Assembly (NCBI RefSeq): GCF_016462545.1
Contig: NZ_JAEMTA010000010.1
Span: 57,146 to 121,145, forward strand
From: Mycolicibacterium sp.
GTDB lineage: Bacteria; Actinomycetota; Actinomycetes; Mycobacteriales; Mycobacteriaceae
Direction: 5' to 3'
Length of the DNA stretch: 64,000 nt
A model generated the notes under the pieces. That model saw nothing but the letters and a program-made list of their open reading frames with translations. It did no database searches and was not told where the DNA came from. The translations under genes and the position numbers were made by a program. Shown here one piece after another: positions 17,995-26,976 of the stretch (positions are counted from its first letter, which is position 1; the number at the start of each line of letters is the position of its first letter).

Positions 17995-18560
17995 TGGCTG
18001 ACTGGTTGACCGAACGGCGCGTCGAGGTCGCCGCGGACCGGATCCTCGACGCGGCCGAAGAGTTATTCGCCCGTCAGGATGCAGCGAGCGTCGGTATGAA
18101 CGACGTCGCCAAGACCGCAGGGTGCTCCCGCGCGACGCTGTACCGCTACTTCGAGAACCGGGACGCGCTCTACACCGCGTACGTCCACCGGGAGGCTCAT
18201 CGAGTATTCAGCGCATTGGGCGAGCGGCTCGGCTCCATCGTCGATCCCGGTGAGCAACTCGTCGAGGGCATCATGGCATCATTGCGCGAAGTGCGCGAAA
18301 GCCCCTCTCTGTCTTCGTGGTTCGCACCGACACAGCGTCCCATCGGCGGCGAGATGGCCGAGCGCTCCGAGGTGATCAGGGCAAGCACCGAGGCGTATCT
18401 GACCGCGCTGGGTGTTCAGGACGTCGAGCACCGCGCCCGCTGGCTGCTGCGGGTCATGGTCTCGCTCTTGGTGTTTCCCGGACACGACGAGGTCGACGAA
18501 CGCGAGATGCTCACCGAGTTCGTGATACCGATGGTGCTGGCCGATCAGCCGGCGCGCTGA
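17994..18560 (+). CDS. TetR-family transcriptional regulator (Rv1255c type)
   Basis: A 188-residue dimeric repressor-type protein. The N-terminal helix-turn-helix reads VGMNDVAKTAGCSRATLYRYF and the rest is a helical ligand-binding domain. GTG 17994 overlaps the last base of the cyp130 stop, giving a two-gene operon, so it probably controls cyp130 through the inverted repeat in the cyp130 promoter and also its own level. The effector is unknown and may be a P450 substrate. Confidence 0.85.
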   Translation: MADWLTERRVEVAADRILDAAEELFARQDAASVGMNDVAKTAGCSRATLYRYFENRDALYTAYVHREAHRVFSALGERLGSIVDPGEQLVEGIMASLREVRESPSLSSWFAPTQRPIGGEMAERSEVIRASTEAYLTALGVQDVEHRARWLLRVMVSLLVFPGHDEVDEREMLTEFVIPMVLADQPAR

Positions 18561-18563
18561 CCG

Positions 18564-18693
18564 CTACTGCCGCGCCATCGCGATCCGGAAGCGTTCGTCT
18601 GGGTCGATGTAGTGATCGGCGGCGAGTGTGCGGGCTGTCGTCGGGATTTCGCCGCTCCATCGACGACTCGCCGCACCGTCGACGCCAGAGGAA
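18564..18693 (-). pseudogene. Possible coding remnant: tail of an unidentified gene
   Basis: On the minus strand the gap between two convergent genes contains an open stretch ending TARTLAADHYIDPDERFRIA then MARQ and a TAG (18564-18566). The composition, with no stops and a plausible acidic/aromatic protein tail, looks like the C-terminus of a lost gene and not like random spacer. Upstream it runs into the acyltransferase 3' end and no start can be assigned. I do not recognise the family. This may be chance in GC-rich DNA. Confidence 0.25.
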
Positions 18694-19821
18694 CTAGGTC
18701 CGCACCCGCGTGATCCGGTGCAGCAGCCACGCCAGCGGGACCGTCACCGCCAACGTCACCACGAACAGCCAGAACATCGAGCCGGTGTAGATCGGGAAGC
18801 GCAGGATCTCGACCATCACCAACTCCATCGTGACGAGATGGATCAGGAAGATCTCGTACGAGATCTCACCGAGGAACACCATCGGCCTGCTGGCCATGAA
18901 CCGTTGGTACCAGCCACGTCCGCCGTCTCGGCCACGAAGCGCCAACGGGGCGACCACGAGCGTCGAGATGACGGCGTAGAACAACGTCTTGGCCAATCCC
19001 TCGCGCAGTTCGGCGGGCGAGGTCGTCGGCGCCCCTGCGATAGGCGTCGACGCGATGAAGTAACAGGCCAACGCCAGCGGTACGCAGACCATCGCGTAGG
19101 CCTTCACCCCCAGCGGTAGCAGCGCGGCGAGCAGCATGCCGCCGATGAACCACATCAGGTAGGTCGGCAACCACAGCGGCGCACCGTCGGGCAGGACGTC
19201 GGTCGTGTGCACCAGCACCAGCCACGCCGGCGACACGGCCGCGAGGACGACCAGCCCGAACACCAGCCGCATCGGGTGCCACTGCCTCCGGCACAGCACC
19301 ACCAACAACAGGTACGCAAGCAGTGGCAGCGCCACGTAGAACGCCGCCTCGACGGCCAGGCTCCACATCTGTGTCAGACCCTGGTGCAGGTAGGAGAACA
19401 GGTAGTCGTCGGTGTAGATCTGCGTCAGGGTCAGGTTGCGTAACAACCCCATCCACGTGTGGCCGGGATTCGGTCCGGCCGTGCGGAAGTGATACAGCAG
19501 GTACGCGGCCAGCACCGTGATGACGTAGGCGGGCATGATGCGCCGCACCCGATGCCAGGCGTAGCGACTGATCGACGGCGCGGCTTGTCCGGAGGCAGCG
19601 GCCCGCACCCACGGCGAGAACAACAGGAAGCCCGACAGCACGAAGAAGATCGGAACGCCGATCTCCATGCGGGAGTAGATCAATCCGACGTAGCCGTGGG
19701 TGTACTTGCCCGTCGTGTAGGCCGCATGCGTGAGCATGACGAGGATCGCGGCGACCGCGCGGATGCCGGTGAGGGAGGCGATCCGCCCCGATGAGCGCTC
19801 AGATGTGTCCGGCGCCGTCAC
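18694..19821 (-). CDS. Acyltransferase family 3 membrane protein (Rv1254 type)
   Basis: A 375-residue integral membrane protein with about 10 hydrophobic segments, predicted to O-acylate a cell-envelope or exported glycan/glycolipid. The family N-terminal motif is present: SLTGIRAVAAILVMLTHAAY, with the catalytic His of helix 1, followed by GVPIFFVLSGFLLFSPWV. GTG 19821 overlaps the TGA of the DEAD-box gene (GTGA), so translation is coupled to deaD. Its target is unknown. The C-terminus ends RITRVRT. Confidence 0.85.
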   Translation of the reverse strand: MTAPDTSERSSGRIASLTGIRAVAAILVMLTHAAYTTGKYTHGYVGLIYSRMEIGVPIFFVLSGFLLFSPWVRAAASGQAAPSISRYAWHRVRRIMPAYVITVLAAYLLYHFRTAGPNPGHTWMGLLRNLTLTQIYTDDYLFSYLHQGLTQMWSLAVEAAFYVALPLLAYLLLVVLCRRQWHPMRLVFGLVVLAAVSPAWLVLVHTTDVLPDGAPLWLPTYLMWFIGGMLLAALLPLGVKAYAMVCVPLALACYFIASTPIAGAPTTSPAELREGLAKTLFYAVISTLVVAPLALRGRDGGRGWYQRFMASRPMVFLGEISYEIFLIHLVTMELVMVEILRFPIYTGSMFWLFVVTLAVTVPLAWLLHRITRVRT

Positions 19822-21509
19822 TTCGGCTTGTGATGATGACTCGGGCCGCCATGTCCCGCGCGCTCTTGCTTCAGATCGATGAGGACACCCGAGATACGGG
19901 TGTGCTCGAGCTTCTTCAACGTCTCCCTGGACAGCTTCGCGGGCAGCTCCACCAGCGAGTGGTCCATCTTGATGCTGATGTGGCCGAAGTCGCTGCGGTG
20001 CAGTCCGCCCTCGTTGGCGATCGCGCCGACGATCGATCCGGGACCGACCTTGTGCCGCTTGCCGACCGCGATGCGGTAGGTCGCCAGATCGCTGCGCACG
20101 TTGTCGCGATGCTTGCGCCCCGGGCCCTCGCTCGAGTCGCGGTCCGGCCGCTCGCGGCGCTTCTCCGGTGGCGGCTCGGTCATCAGGAATTCGCCTCCGC
20201 CGCGGCTCTGCACCGCCAACGCGGCAGCGATCTCGGCGGTGGGCACGTCGTGGTCGCGCTCGTAGTCCTCGATCAGCTTGCGGAACAATTCGATTCCCGG
20301 GGCGCTGAGCGCCTCGGTGATGGCCTCGCGGAACTTCTCCACCCGCTTGTCGTTGACGTCGTCGACCGACGGCAACTTCGATTCCACCAGCTTTTGCCGG
20401 GACACCCGTTCGATGGAGTTCAGCAGGTGCTTCTCGCGCGGGGTGACGAACAGCACGGCCGCCCCGGAGCGGCCGGCCCGACCGGTGCGTCCGATGCGGT
20501 GCACGTAGGACTCGGGATCGTGCGGGATGTCGTAGTTCAGCACGTGTGAGATGCGCTCGACGTCCAGCCCGCGCGCCGCCACGTCGGTGGCGATCAGGAT
20601 GTCGATCGTCCCGTCCTTGAGTTGGGCGATCGTGCGTTCGCGCACGGCCTGCGCAATGTCGCCGTTGATCGCCGCAGCAGAGAATCCGCGGGCGCGCAGC
20701 TTCTCGGCGACCTCCTCGGTGGCCTGCTTGGTGCGGACGAAGACGATCATGGCCTCGAACGGTTCGACCTCGAGCAGTCGGGTGAGGGCGTCCATCTTGC
20801 GGGGCCCGGCCACCTGGATGTAGCGCTGCGAGATGTTCTCCGCGGTGGCCGTCTTGGACTTCACCAGCACCTGGACGGGGTCGTGCAGGTACTTGGAGGT
20901 GATCTTGCGGATGGCCGGGGGCATGGTCGCCGAGAACAGCGCGACCTGCTTGTACTCGGGAGTGTCGGAGAGAATCCGCTCGACGTCCTCCGCGAAGCCC
21001 ATCTGCAGCATCTCGTCGGCCTCGTCCAGCACCATGTAGTCGAGGTGCGAGAGGTCGAGGCTGCCCTTCTCGAGGTGGTCGATCACCCGGCCGGGCGTGC
21101 CGACCACCACCTGGGCGCCGCGCTTGAGTCCGGCGAGCTGCGGCCCGTACGACGAACCGCCGTACACCGGAAGGACGTGCACCGGAAGGTGCGCACCGTA
21201 CCGGCTGAACGCCTCCGCGACCTGTAGCGCCAACTCGCGCGTCGGCGCCAGCACCAACGCCTGCGTGGTGCGACTGGAGGTGTCGATCCGCGACAGAATG
21301 GGGATCGCGAAGGCCGCGGTCTTGCCCGTTCCGGTCTGTGCGAGCCCGACGACGTCGGAACCCGCCATCATCGGCGGAATCGTGGCGGCCTGGATTGCGG
21401 ACGGCGACTCGTAACCGACGTCGGCAAGGGCCTGCAGCACCGACGGGTGAATCTGCAGGTCAGCAAAGGTGAGTTCCGCGCTCGTCGCGTCGGGTTCTTC
21501 AGACGTCAT
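19818..21509 (-). CDS. deaD: DEAD-box ATP-dependent RNA helicase (DeaD/CsdA type)
   Basis: A 563-residue cytoplasmic RNA helicase, the length of Rv1253. Motifs in order: Q-motif region PSAIQAATIPP, Walker A AQTGTGKTAAF, PTRELALQ, GTPGRVIDH, VLDEADEML, SATMPP, then in the second RecA domain FVRTKQ, DVAARGLDV and HRIGRTGRAGR. The basic C-terminus contains a DbpA-type RNA-binding region (TYRIAVGKRHKVGPGSIVGA). It probably remodels rRNA and mRNA, especially in the cold. ATG 21509 has TAGACT about 9 bases upstream, implying a very short leader. The acyltransferase gene is coupled at its 3' end. Confidence 0.92.
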   Translation of the reverse strand: MTSEEPDATSAELTFADLQIHPSVLQALADVGYESPSAIQAATIPPMMAGSDVVGLAQTGTGKTAAFAIPILSRIDTSSRTTQALVLAPTRELALQVAEAFSRYGAHLPVHVLPVYGGSSYGPQLAGLKRGAQVVVGTPGRVIDHLEKGSLDLSHLDYMVLDEADEMLQMGFAEDVERILSDTPEYKQVALFSATMPPAIRKITSKYLHDPVQVLVKSKTATAENISQRYIQVAGPRKMDALTRLLEVEPFEAMIVFVRTKQATEEVAEKLRARGFSAAAINGDIAQAVRERTIAQLKDGTIDILIATDVAARGLDVERISHVLNYDIPHDPESYVHRIGRTGRAGRSGAAVLFVTPREKHLLNSIERVSRQKLVESKLPSVDDVNDKRVEKFREAITEALSAPGIELFRKLIEDYERDHDVPTAEIAAALAVQSRGGGEFLMTEPPPEKRRERPDRDSSEGPGRKHRDNVRSDLATYRIAVGKRHKVGPGSIVGAIANEGGLHRSDFGHISIKMDHSLVELPAKLSRETLKKLEHTRISGVLIDLKQERAGHGGPSHHHKPK

Positions 21510-21559
21510 CGAGGGTGCAGTCTACGGGTAATAGCAGCTACTGCCCCCACGATGAGGCC

Positions 21560-22153
21560 ATGACGAGGTCGACGACGGTACGGTTGCCCCTCGTGGTGGT
21601 CTCGGTGAGGTGCGTCGCGGTGGCGGCGGCGGCGATGGCGGTGCTCGCTGGCTGTGGGTCGAGTGATTCGACCGTGTCCAAGACACCCGAGGCCACCGTG
21701 CCCCCCGCGCAGACGGCTCCGCCCGCTCCGGCCCCGACGATCGCGTCGGGCCCGTCCACCACTCCGGCTCCCGCCGACCCGTGCGCGGTGAACCTCGCCG
21801 CGCCCGAGATCGCGAAGGCCGTCTCCGAACTTCCCAAGGATCCGCGCAGTGGCCAGCCGTGGAGTCCTGAGCCGCTGGCGGGCAACTACAACGAGTGCGC
21901 ACCGCTCTCGGCGATCGTCGTCAAGGCGAACACCAACGCCGGCAACCCGAATACCCGCGCGGTGCTGTTCCACCTGGGCAAGGTCATTCCGACGGGGGTG
22001 CCGGACACCTACGGCTTCAACGGCCTCGACGAGTCGGCCACCACCGGAGACACCATCGCCCTGCAGTACCTCAACGAGGCCAGCGGATTGAAGAGCGTGG
22101 TCCGCTTCCGCTGGAACGGCAACGGCGTCGAGCTGATCGGCAACACGGGATAG
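21560..22153 (+). CDS. lprE: Lipoprotein LprE (LppP/LprE family)
   Basis: A 197-residue exported lipoprotein. The signal peptide runs from TRSTTVRLPLVVVSV to the lipobox VLAGC, with the acylated Cys near residue 31. A Pro/Thr/Ala-rich spacer of about 45 residues precedes a globular domain with conserved GNYNECAPLSAIVV. In M. tuberculosis Rv1252c (LprE) has this place and length. ATG 21560 is chosen because it gives a standard signal peptide; the frame is open upstream. It is divergent from deaD. A role at the host-exposed envelope is plausible but not shown by sequence. Confidence 0.85.
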   Translation: MTRSTTVRLPLVVVSVRCVAVAAAAMAVLAGCGSSDSTVSKTPEATVPPAQTAPPAPAPTIASGPSTTPAPADPCAVNLAAPEIAKAVSELPKDPRSGQPWSPEPLAGNYNECAPLSAIVVKANTNAGNPNTRAVLFHLGKVIPTGVPDTYGFNGLDESATTGDTIALQYLNEASGLKSVVRFRWNGNGVELIGNTG

Positions 22154-22184
22154 TTCGCGGCGAATCGACGTCGGTGCCCTGACG

Positions 22185-22190
22185 TACGGT
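22185..22190 (+). promoter_or_regulatory. -10 of leaderless nuclease-helicase promoter
   Basis: TACGGT ends 7 bases before GTG 22198, in the 44-base gap after lprE. It supports GTG 22198 as the true start. Confidence 0.5.
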
Positions 22191-22197
22191 CGGGGAC

Positions 22198-25100
22198 GTG
22201 TTCGTCCTAGCCGATGGAGACGACGACGGCGTCGTCTACAGCGCGTCCGACCTCGCTGCCGCCGCGCGGTGCGAGTACGCGTTGCTGCGCGCATTCGACA
22301 TGAAACTCGGACGCAGCCCGCAGGTCCTCGTCGAGGACGAGTTGCTCGCCCGCACGTCGATGCTCGGCGACGAGCACGAGCGTCGACAGCTCGACGACCT
22401 TCGTACAGAGTTCGGCGACGTCACCGTCATCGGTCGCCCGAAGTACACCGCCGCGGGCCTGAGCGCCGCGGCCGACCAGACGATGCGCGCGGTCCAGAGC
22501 CGTGCGCCGGTCATCTATCAGGCCGCGATGTTCGACGGTCGCTTCGTGGGCTTCGCCGACTTCCTGGTGTTCGACGGTGACCGGTACCTGCTGCGGGACA
22601 CGAAACTCGCCCGCTCGGTGAAGGTCGAGGCCCTGCTGCAGCTCGCGGCCTACGCCGACACGCTGGCGCGCAGCGGCGTCCCGGTGGCCGACGAGGTCGA
22701 GCTGGTCCTGGGCGACGGCACGGCCGCGAGCTACCGGGTCGACGAACTGCTGCCGGTGTACCTGCCGCGACGCGCCGCGCTGCAACGCCTGCTCGACGAG
22801 CACCTCGCCAGAGACCGTCCGGTCAATTGGGACGATGGGGATGTCCGCGCCTGCTTCCGCTGTCCCGAGTGCAGCGTCGAGGTCCGGGCTCGTGACGACC
22901 TCCTGCTCGTCGCGGGAATGCGGGTCAGCCAGCGCGCCCGCCTGCTCGATGCGGGAGTCACCACGGTCCACGACCTCGCCGACGTCGACGGAGCGGTGCC
23001 CGAACTCTCCGCGCGCACGGTGAAGACACTGGTCGCCCAGGCCCGGCTTCAGGTCGCCGAACGGGTCGACGGCAAGCCGCCCTACGAGGTGATCGACGCC
23101 CAGCCGCTGATGGTGCTGCCCGACGCCGACAAGGGCGACCTATTCTTCGATTTCGAGGGCGACCCGCTGTGGACGCTCAACGGCCGCGAGTGGGGGCTGG
23201 AGTACCTGTGGGGCGTGCTGTCTGCGACAGATGACTTCACCCCGTACTGGGCGCATGACCGCGCCAGTGAGCGCCAGGCACTCGTCGACTTCCTCGCCCT
23301 AGTCCGCAAGCGCCGCAAGAAGTACCCCGGCATGCACGTGTACCACTACGCCGCCTACGAGAAGAGCACCCTGCTGCGGCTGGCCGGGAGGTACGGCGTC
23401 GGCGAGAACGACGTCGACGAACTGCTGCGCGACGGTGTGCTCGTGGATCTGTATCCGTTGGTGCGCAAGAGCATTCGAGTCGGGACCGAGAGCTACTCCA
23501 TCAAGTACCTCGAGCCGCTGTACATGGGCAACGAGCTGCGCGACGGTGAGGTGACCACCGCGACGGACTCCATCACGCAGTACGCCCGCTTCTGCGCGCT
23601 GCGCGACGAGGGCAGGGCGGACGACGCGGCGATCGTGCTCAAGGAGATCGAGGACTACAACCGGTACGACTGCCGGTCGACGCGACGGCTCCGCGACTGG
23701 CTGGTGGCGCGCGCGATCGAGTCCGAGGTACCCCCGCGCGGACCGCAGCGGGTGCGCGGTGCGGCGGCGGAGGAAGTCGTGGAGATCGCCGACGCACTCG
23801 AGCGCAGGCTGATGACGTTCGCGGGCGACGGCGTCGAGCCGCGCACCCCGGAGCAGACCGCCGTCGCGATGGTGGCGGCCGCTCGGGGCTACCACAAACG
23901 GGAGGACAAGCCGTTCTGGTGGGCCCACTTCGACCGCGTCAACAACCCCGTCGACGAATGGGCCGACAACGGCGGCGTATTCGTCGCCGAGCGACACGAG
24001 ATCGTCGCCGATTGGCACCAGCCGCCACGCGCTCGCAAGCCCCAACGGCACGTTCGCCTGTTCGGCGAGATCGCCGCCGGTGAGCTGGGCAGGAACATGT
24101 ACGCCCTGTACGAGCCGCCGGCACCCGCCGGTTTCGCCGACGACCCCGACCGGCGGGGGTTCGCCGGCGTCGAGGTGATCGAATGCGACAACCCCGAGGC
24201 GCCCACGGAAGTGCTGATCGTCGAGAAGCAGCCAAAGGACGGCGACGTCTTCGCCGCCGTGCCGTTCGCACTGACGCCAGGGCCGCCGATCAACACCAAG
24301 CCGCTGCAGGAATCCCTCGAGGCCACGGCGGGCCTGGTCGGCGCGGGCCTGCCCAACCTGCCTGCCGACGCAATCTTCGACATCCTGCTTCGCCGTCCGC
24401 CGCGCACCGTCAGCGGCCGCGCTCTGCCCAGTACCGACGACGTCGCCGCCGACATCACCGCAGCCCTGCTCGACCTCGACTCGTCCTACCTCGCGGTCCA
24501 CGGGCCGCCCGGCACCGGCAAGACCTTCACGTCGGCACAGGTGATCGCCCGGCTGGTCGATGACCATCACTGGCGCATCGGCGTGGTCGCCCAATCGCAT
24601 GCCGTGGTCGAGAACCTCTTCGGCTGCGTCATCGAGGCGGGCGTGGATCCGGACCGGGTGGGCAAGAAGAAGAGCCCGGACGCACCGTGGCGGGACGTCG
24701 CCGAAAAGGACTATGCCGCGTTCATCGCCGAACCCAGTGGCGGCGTGATCGGCGGAACGGCGTGGGACTTCGCCAACCCCGGCCGCGTCCCGCGTGGTGC
24801 CCTCGATCTCCTGGTGGTCGAGGAGGCGGGTCAGTACAGCCTGGCCAACACCATCGCAGTGGCCACCGCCGCCAGAAATCTGCTGCTGCTCGGCGACCCG
24901 CAACAGCTACCGCAGGTCAGCCAGGGCACCCACCCCGAGCCCGTCGATCACTCGGCGCTGGGCTGGCTGGTGGACGGTCACCACACGCTGCCGCCGGAAC
25001 GCGGCTACTTCCTCGAGCTGTCCTACCGCATGCACCCCGCTGTCTGCGCTCCGGTATCGCGACTGTCCTACGACGGTCGCCTGCACGCCAAGGCTGACGT

Positions 25101-25620
25101 CAGTGGCGCGCGCCGACTCGAGGGCGTCGCCCCCGGCGTTCGGGTGCTGGAGATCGACCACGACGGCAACTCCACCGACAGCCCCGAGGAGGCCGAGGCC
25201 ATCGTGGCCGAGATCCGACGGCTTCTCGGTACGCCGTGGACCGACGGCGACACGGTGCCGCTGAGCCAGGGGCACGTGCTGGTCGTCACGCCGTACAACG
25301 CACAGGTGGTCACTCTTCGGCGACGGCTCGACGCGGCTGGGCTGAACGGCGTCGAGGTCGGCACCGTCGACAAGTTCCAGGGCAGGCAGGCCCCGGTGGT
25401 GTTCGTGTCGATGACGGCGTCGTCCGCCGATGACGTACCGCGCGGAATCTCGTTCCTGCTCAACCGGAATCGGCTCAACGTCGCCGTGAGCCGGGCCAAG
25501 TACGCGGCCGTCATCGTCCGGTCCGCGCTGCTGACCGACTACCTGCCGTCGACGCCGGACGGGCTGATCGATCTCGGCGCGTTCCTGTCGCTGTCGACGT
25601 GTGATACACCCACGGGGTGA
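22198..25620 (+). CDS. TM0106-type RecB-like nuclease fused to SF1 helicase (Rv1251c type)
   Basis: A 1140-residue three-part protein. Residues about 10-230 form a RecB-like PD-(D/E)XK nuclease (VYSASDLAAAARCEYALLRA at the start, DTKLARSVKVEALLQLAAYA at the active site). Residues about 300-510 form a DEDD/RNase H-like exonuclease (FFDFEGDPLW, YHYAAYEKSTLL, YNRYDCRSTRRL). Residues about 740-1130 form a superfamily 1 DNA2/NAM7-type helicase (VHGPPGTGKTFTS, VVEEAGQYSL, LLGDPQQLPQ, VDKFQGRQAP, NVAVSRAKY). A role in processing nucleic-acid ends is likely; the pathway is unknown. The downstream oxidase gene overlaps its stop (GTGA). Confidence 0.88.
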   Translation: MFVLADGDDDGVVYSASDLAAAARCEYALLRAFDMKLGRSPQVLVEDELLARTSMLGDEHERRQLDDLRTEFGDVTVIGRPKYTAAGLSAAADQTMRAVQSRAPVIYQAAMFDGRFVGFADFLVFDGDRYLLRDTKLARSVKVEALLQLAAYADTLARSGVPVADEVELVLGDGTAASYRVDELLPVYLPRRAALQRLLDEHLARDRPVNWDDGDVRACFRCPECSVEVRARDDLLLVAGMRVSQRARLLDAGVTTVHDLADVDGAVPELSARTVKTLVAQARLQVAERVDGKPPYEVIDAQPLMVLPDADKGDLFFDFEGDPLWTLNGREWGLEYLWGVLSATDDFTPYWAHDRASERQALVDFLALVRKRRKKYPGMHVYHYAAYEKSTLLRLAGRYGVGENDVDELLRDGVLVDLYPLVRKSIRVGTESYSIKYLEPLYMGNELRDGEVTTATDSITQYARFCALRDEGRADDAAIVLKEIEDYNRYDCRSTRRLRDWLVARAIESEVPPRGPQRVRGAAAEEVVEIADALERRLMTFAGDGVEPRTPEQTAVAMVAAARGYHKREDKPFWWAHFDRVNNPVDEWADNGGVFVAERHEIVADWHQPPRARKPQRHVRLFGEIAAGELGRNMYALYEPPAPAGFADDPDRRGFAGVEVIECDNPEAPTEVLIVEKQPKDGDVFAAVPFALTPGPPINTKPLQESLEATAGLVGAGLPNLPADAIFDILLRRPPRTVSGRALPSTDDVAADITAALLDLDSSYLAVHGPPGTGKTFTSAQVIARLVDDHHWRIGVVAQSHAVVENLFGCVIEAGVDPDRVGKKKSPDAPWRDVAEKDYAAFIAEPSGGVIGGTAWDFANPGRVPRGALDLLVVEEAGQYSLANTIAVATAARNLLLLGDPQQLPQVSQGTHPEPVDHSALGWLVDGHHTLPPERGYFLELSYRMHPAVCAPVSRLSYDGRLHAKADVSGARRLEGVAPGVRVLEIDHDGNSTDSPEEAEAIVAEIRRLLGTPWTDGDTVPLSQGHVLVVTPYNAQVVTLRRRLDAAGLNGVEVGTVDKFQGRQAPVVFVSMTASSADDVPRGISFLLNRNRLNVAVSRAKYAAVIVRSALLTDYLPSTPDGLIDLGAFLSLSTCDTPTG

Positions 25621-26975
25621 CTGAAGCGCTGACCGACCGGCTCGCGGAAATCGTCGGCCCCAGGTATGTCAGCACCGATCCCGACGTGCTCGAAGGCCGG
25701 TGTGTCGACTACACCGGGCGGTATCGGGGCCGGGCCGCCGCCCTGGTGCGGCCGGGGTCGGACGACGAGGTCGCGGCCGTGCTGCGGACGTGTCGCGACG
25801 CGGGTGCCTACGTCACCGTGCAGGGCGGACGGACCTCGCTGGTCGCAGGCACCGTTCCCGAGCACGACGACGTCCTGCTCTCCACCGAGAGGCTGTCGGC
25901 GATCGGCGAGATCGACACCGTCGAGCGCCGTGTCCGCGTCGGTGCGGGCGTCACCCTGGCCGACGTGCAGCGTGCCGCGGCGGACGCGGGCCTGGTGTTC
26001 GGCGTCGACCTCGCGGCCCGTGACTCGGCGACCGTCGGCGGGATGGCCTCGACCAATGCGGGTGGGTTGCGGACCGTGCGCTACGGCAACATGGGCGAGC
26101 AGGTCCTCGGCCTCGAGGTGGCGCTCGCCGACGGAACGGTGGTGCGCCGGCACAGCGAGGTGCGCAGCGACAACACCGGTTACGACCTGGCGTCGCTGTT
26201 CGTCGGCGCGGAGGGCACTCTCGGTGTGATCACCAGCCTGGATCTTCGGCTGTATCCCACTGCCACGCAACGAGTTACCGCCATCGCCGGTTTCGACGAC
26301 CTGACTGCCCTGATCGACGTCGGCCGCGAGTTCCGCGATACCGACGGCATCGCCGCCCTCGAGCTGATCGACGCGCGGGCCAGCGCGCTGACCGCCGAGC
26401 ACCTGGGCGTGGGCGCCGCCGTCGACGGCGCCTGGCAGCTGCTCATCGAGCTCGCAGGCGACGTCGACCACACCGAGCGGTTGGCCGACCTCCTCGGTGA
26501 GGCCGACATGGTGGGGGAACCCGCCGTCGGCATCGACACCGCGACCCAGTTCCGCCTGTGGCAGGTTCGCGAGGCGGTCGCAGACGTGCTGGGAGCGTAC
26601 GGGCCGCCGCTGAAGTTCGACGTCTCACTACCGCTGGCGATGATCGATCAATTCGCCACTGCGGCAACTGAACTGGTCGCCCATCACGCGCCAGAGGCGA
26701 TCCCCGTGCTGTTCGGTCACATCGGTGAGGGCAATCTGCATCTGAACCTGGTGCGCTGCGTGCTCGACGCCGGGGCCGAACGCGCTCTGTACTCGGCGAT
26801 GATGTCGTTGATCGCCGACTGTCGGGGCAACGTCAGTAGCGAGCATGGAGTGGGAACCCGCAAACGCGACTACCTGACCATGTCGCGGACCGACGCCGAC
26901 ATCGCCGCCATGCGCGCGCTGAAGACCGCCTTCGACCCGGAGGGCCGCCTCAACGCCGCCGTGCTCTTCGACTGA
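25617..26975 (+). CDS. FAD-binding oxidase, D-2-hydroxyglutarate/glycolate dehydrogenase-like
   Basis: A 452-residue VAO-superfamily flavoenzyme. The FAD-binding domain shows TVQGGRTSLVAGTVP and the ATVGGMASTNAGGLRTVRYG segment; the C-terminal domain shows VLFGHIGEGNLHLNLVR and SSEHGVGTRKRDYL with the His residues that bind the catalytic metal. Relatives oxidise D-2-hydroxyglutarate, D-lactate or glycolate. GTG 25617 overlaps the TGA of the nuclease-helicase gene, so the two are translationally coupled despite unrelated functions. It is only distantly similar to the oxidase at 15262, so the window has two such enzymes. Confidence 0.85.
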   Translation: MTEALTDRLAEIVGPRYVSTDPDVLEGRCVDYTGRYRGRAAALVRPGSDDEVAAVLRTCRDAGAYVTVQGGRTSLVAGTVPEHDDVLLSTERLSAIGEIDTVERRVRVGAGVTLADVQRAAADAGLVFGVDLAARDSATVGGMASTNAGGLRTVRYGNMGEQVLGLEVALADGTVVRRHSEVRSDNTGYDLASLFVGAEGTLGVITSLDLRLYPTATQRVTAIAGFDDLTALIDVGREFRDTDGIAALELIDARASALTAEHLGVGAAVDGAWQLLIELAGDVDHTERLADLLGEADMVGEPAVGIDTATQFRLWQVREAVADVLGAYGPPLKFDVSLPLAMIDQFATAATELVAHHAPEAIPVLFGHIGEGNLHLNLVRCVLDAGAERALYSAMMSLIADCRGNVSSEHGVGTRKRDYLTMSRTDADIAAMRALKTAFDPEGRLNAAVLFD

Positions 26976-26976
26976 G

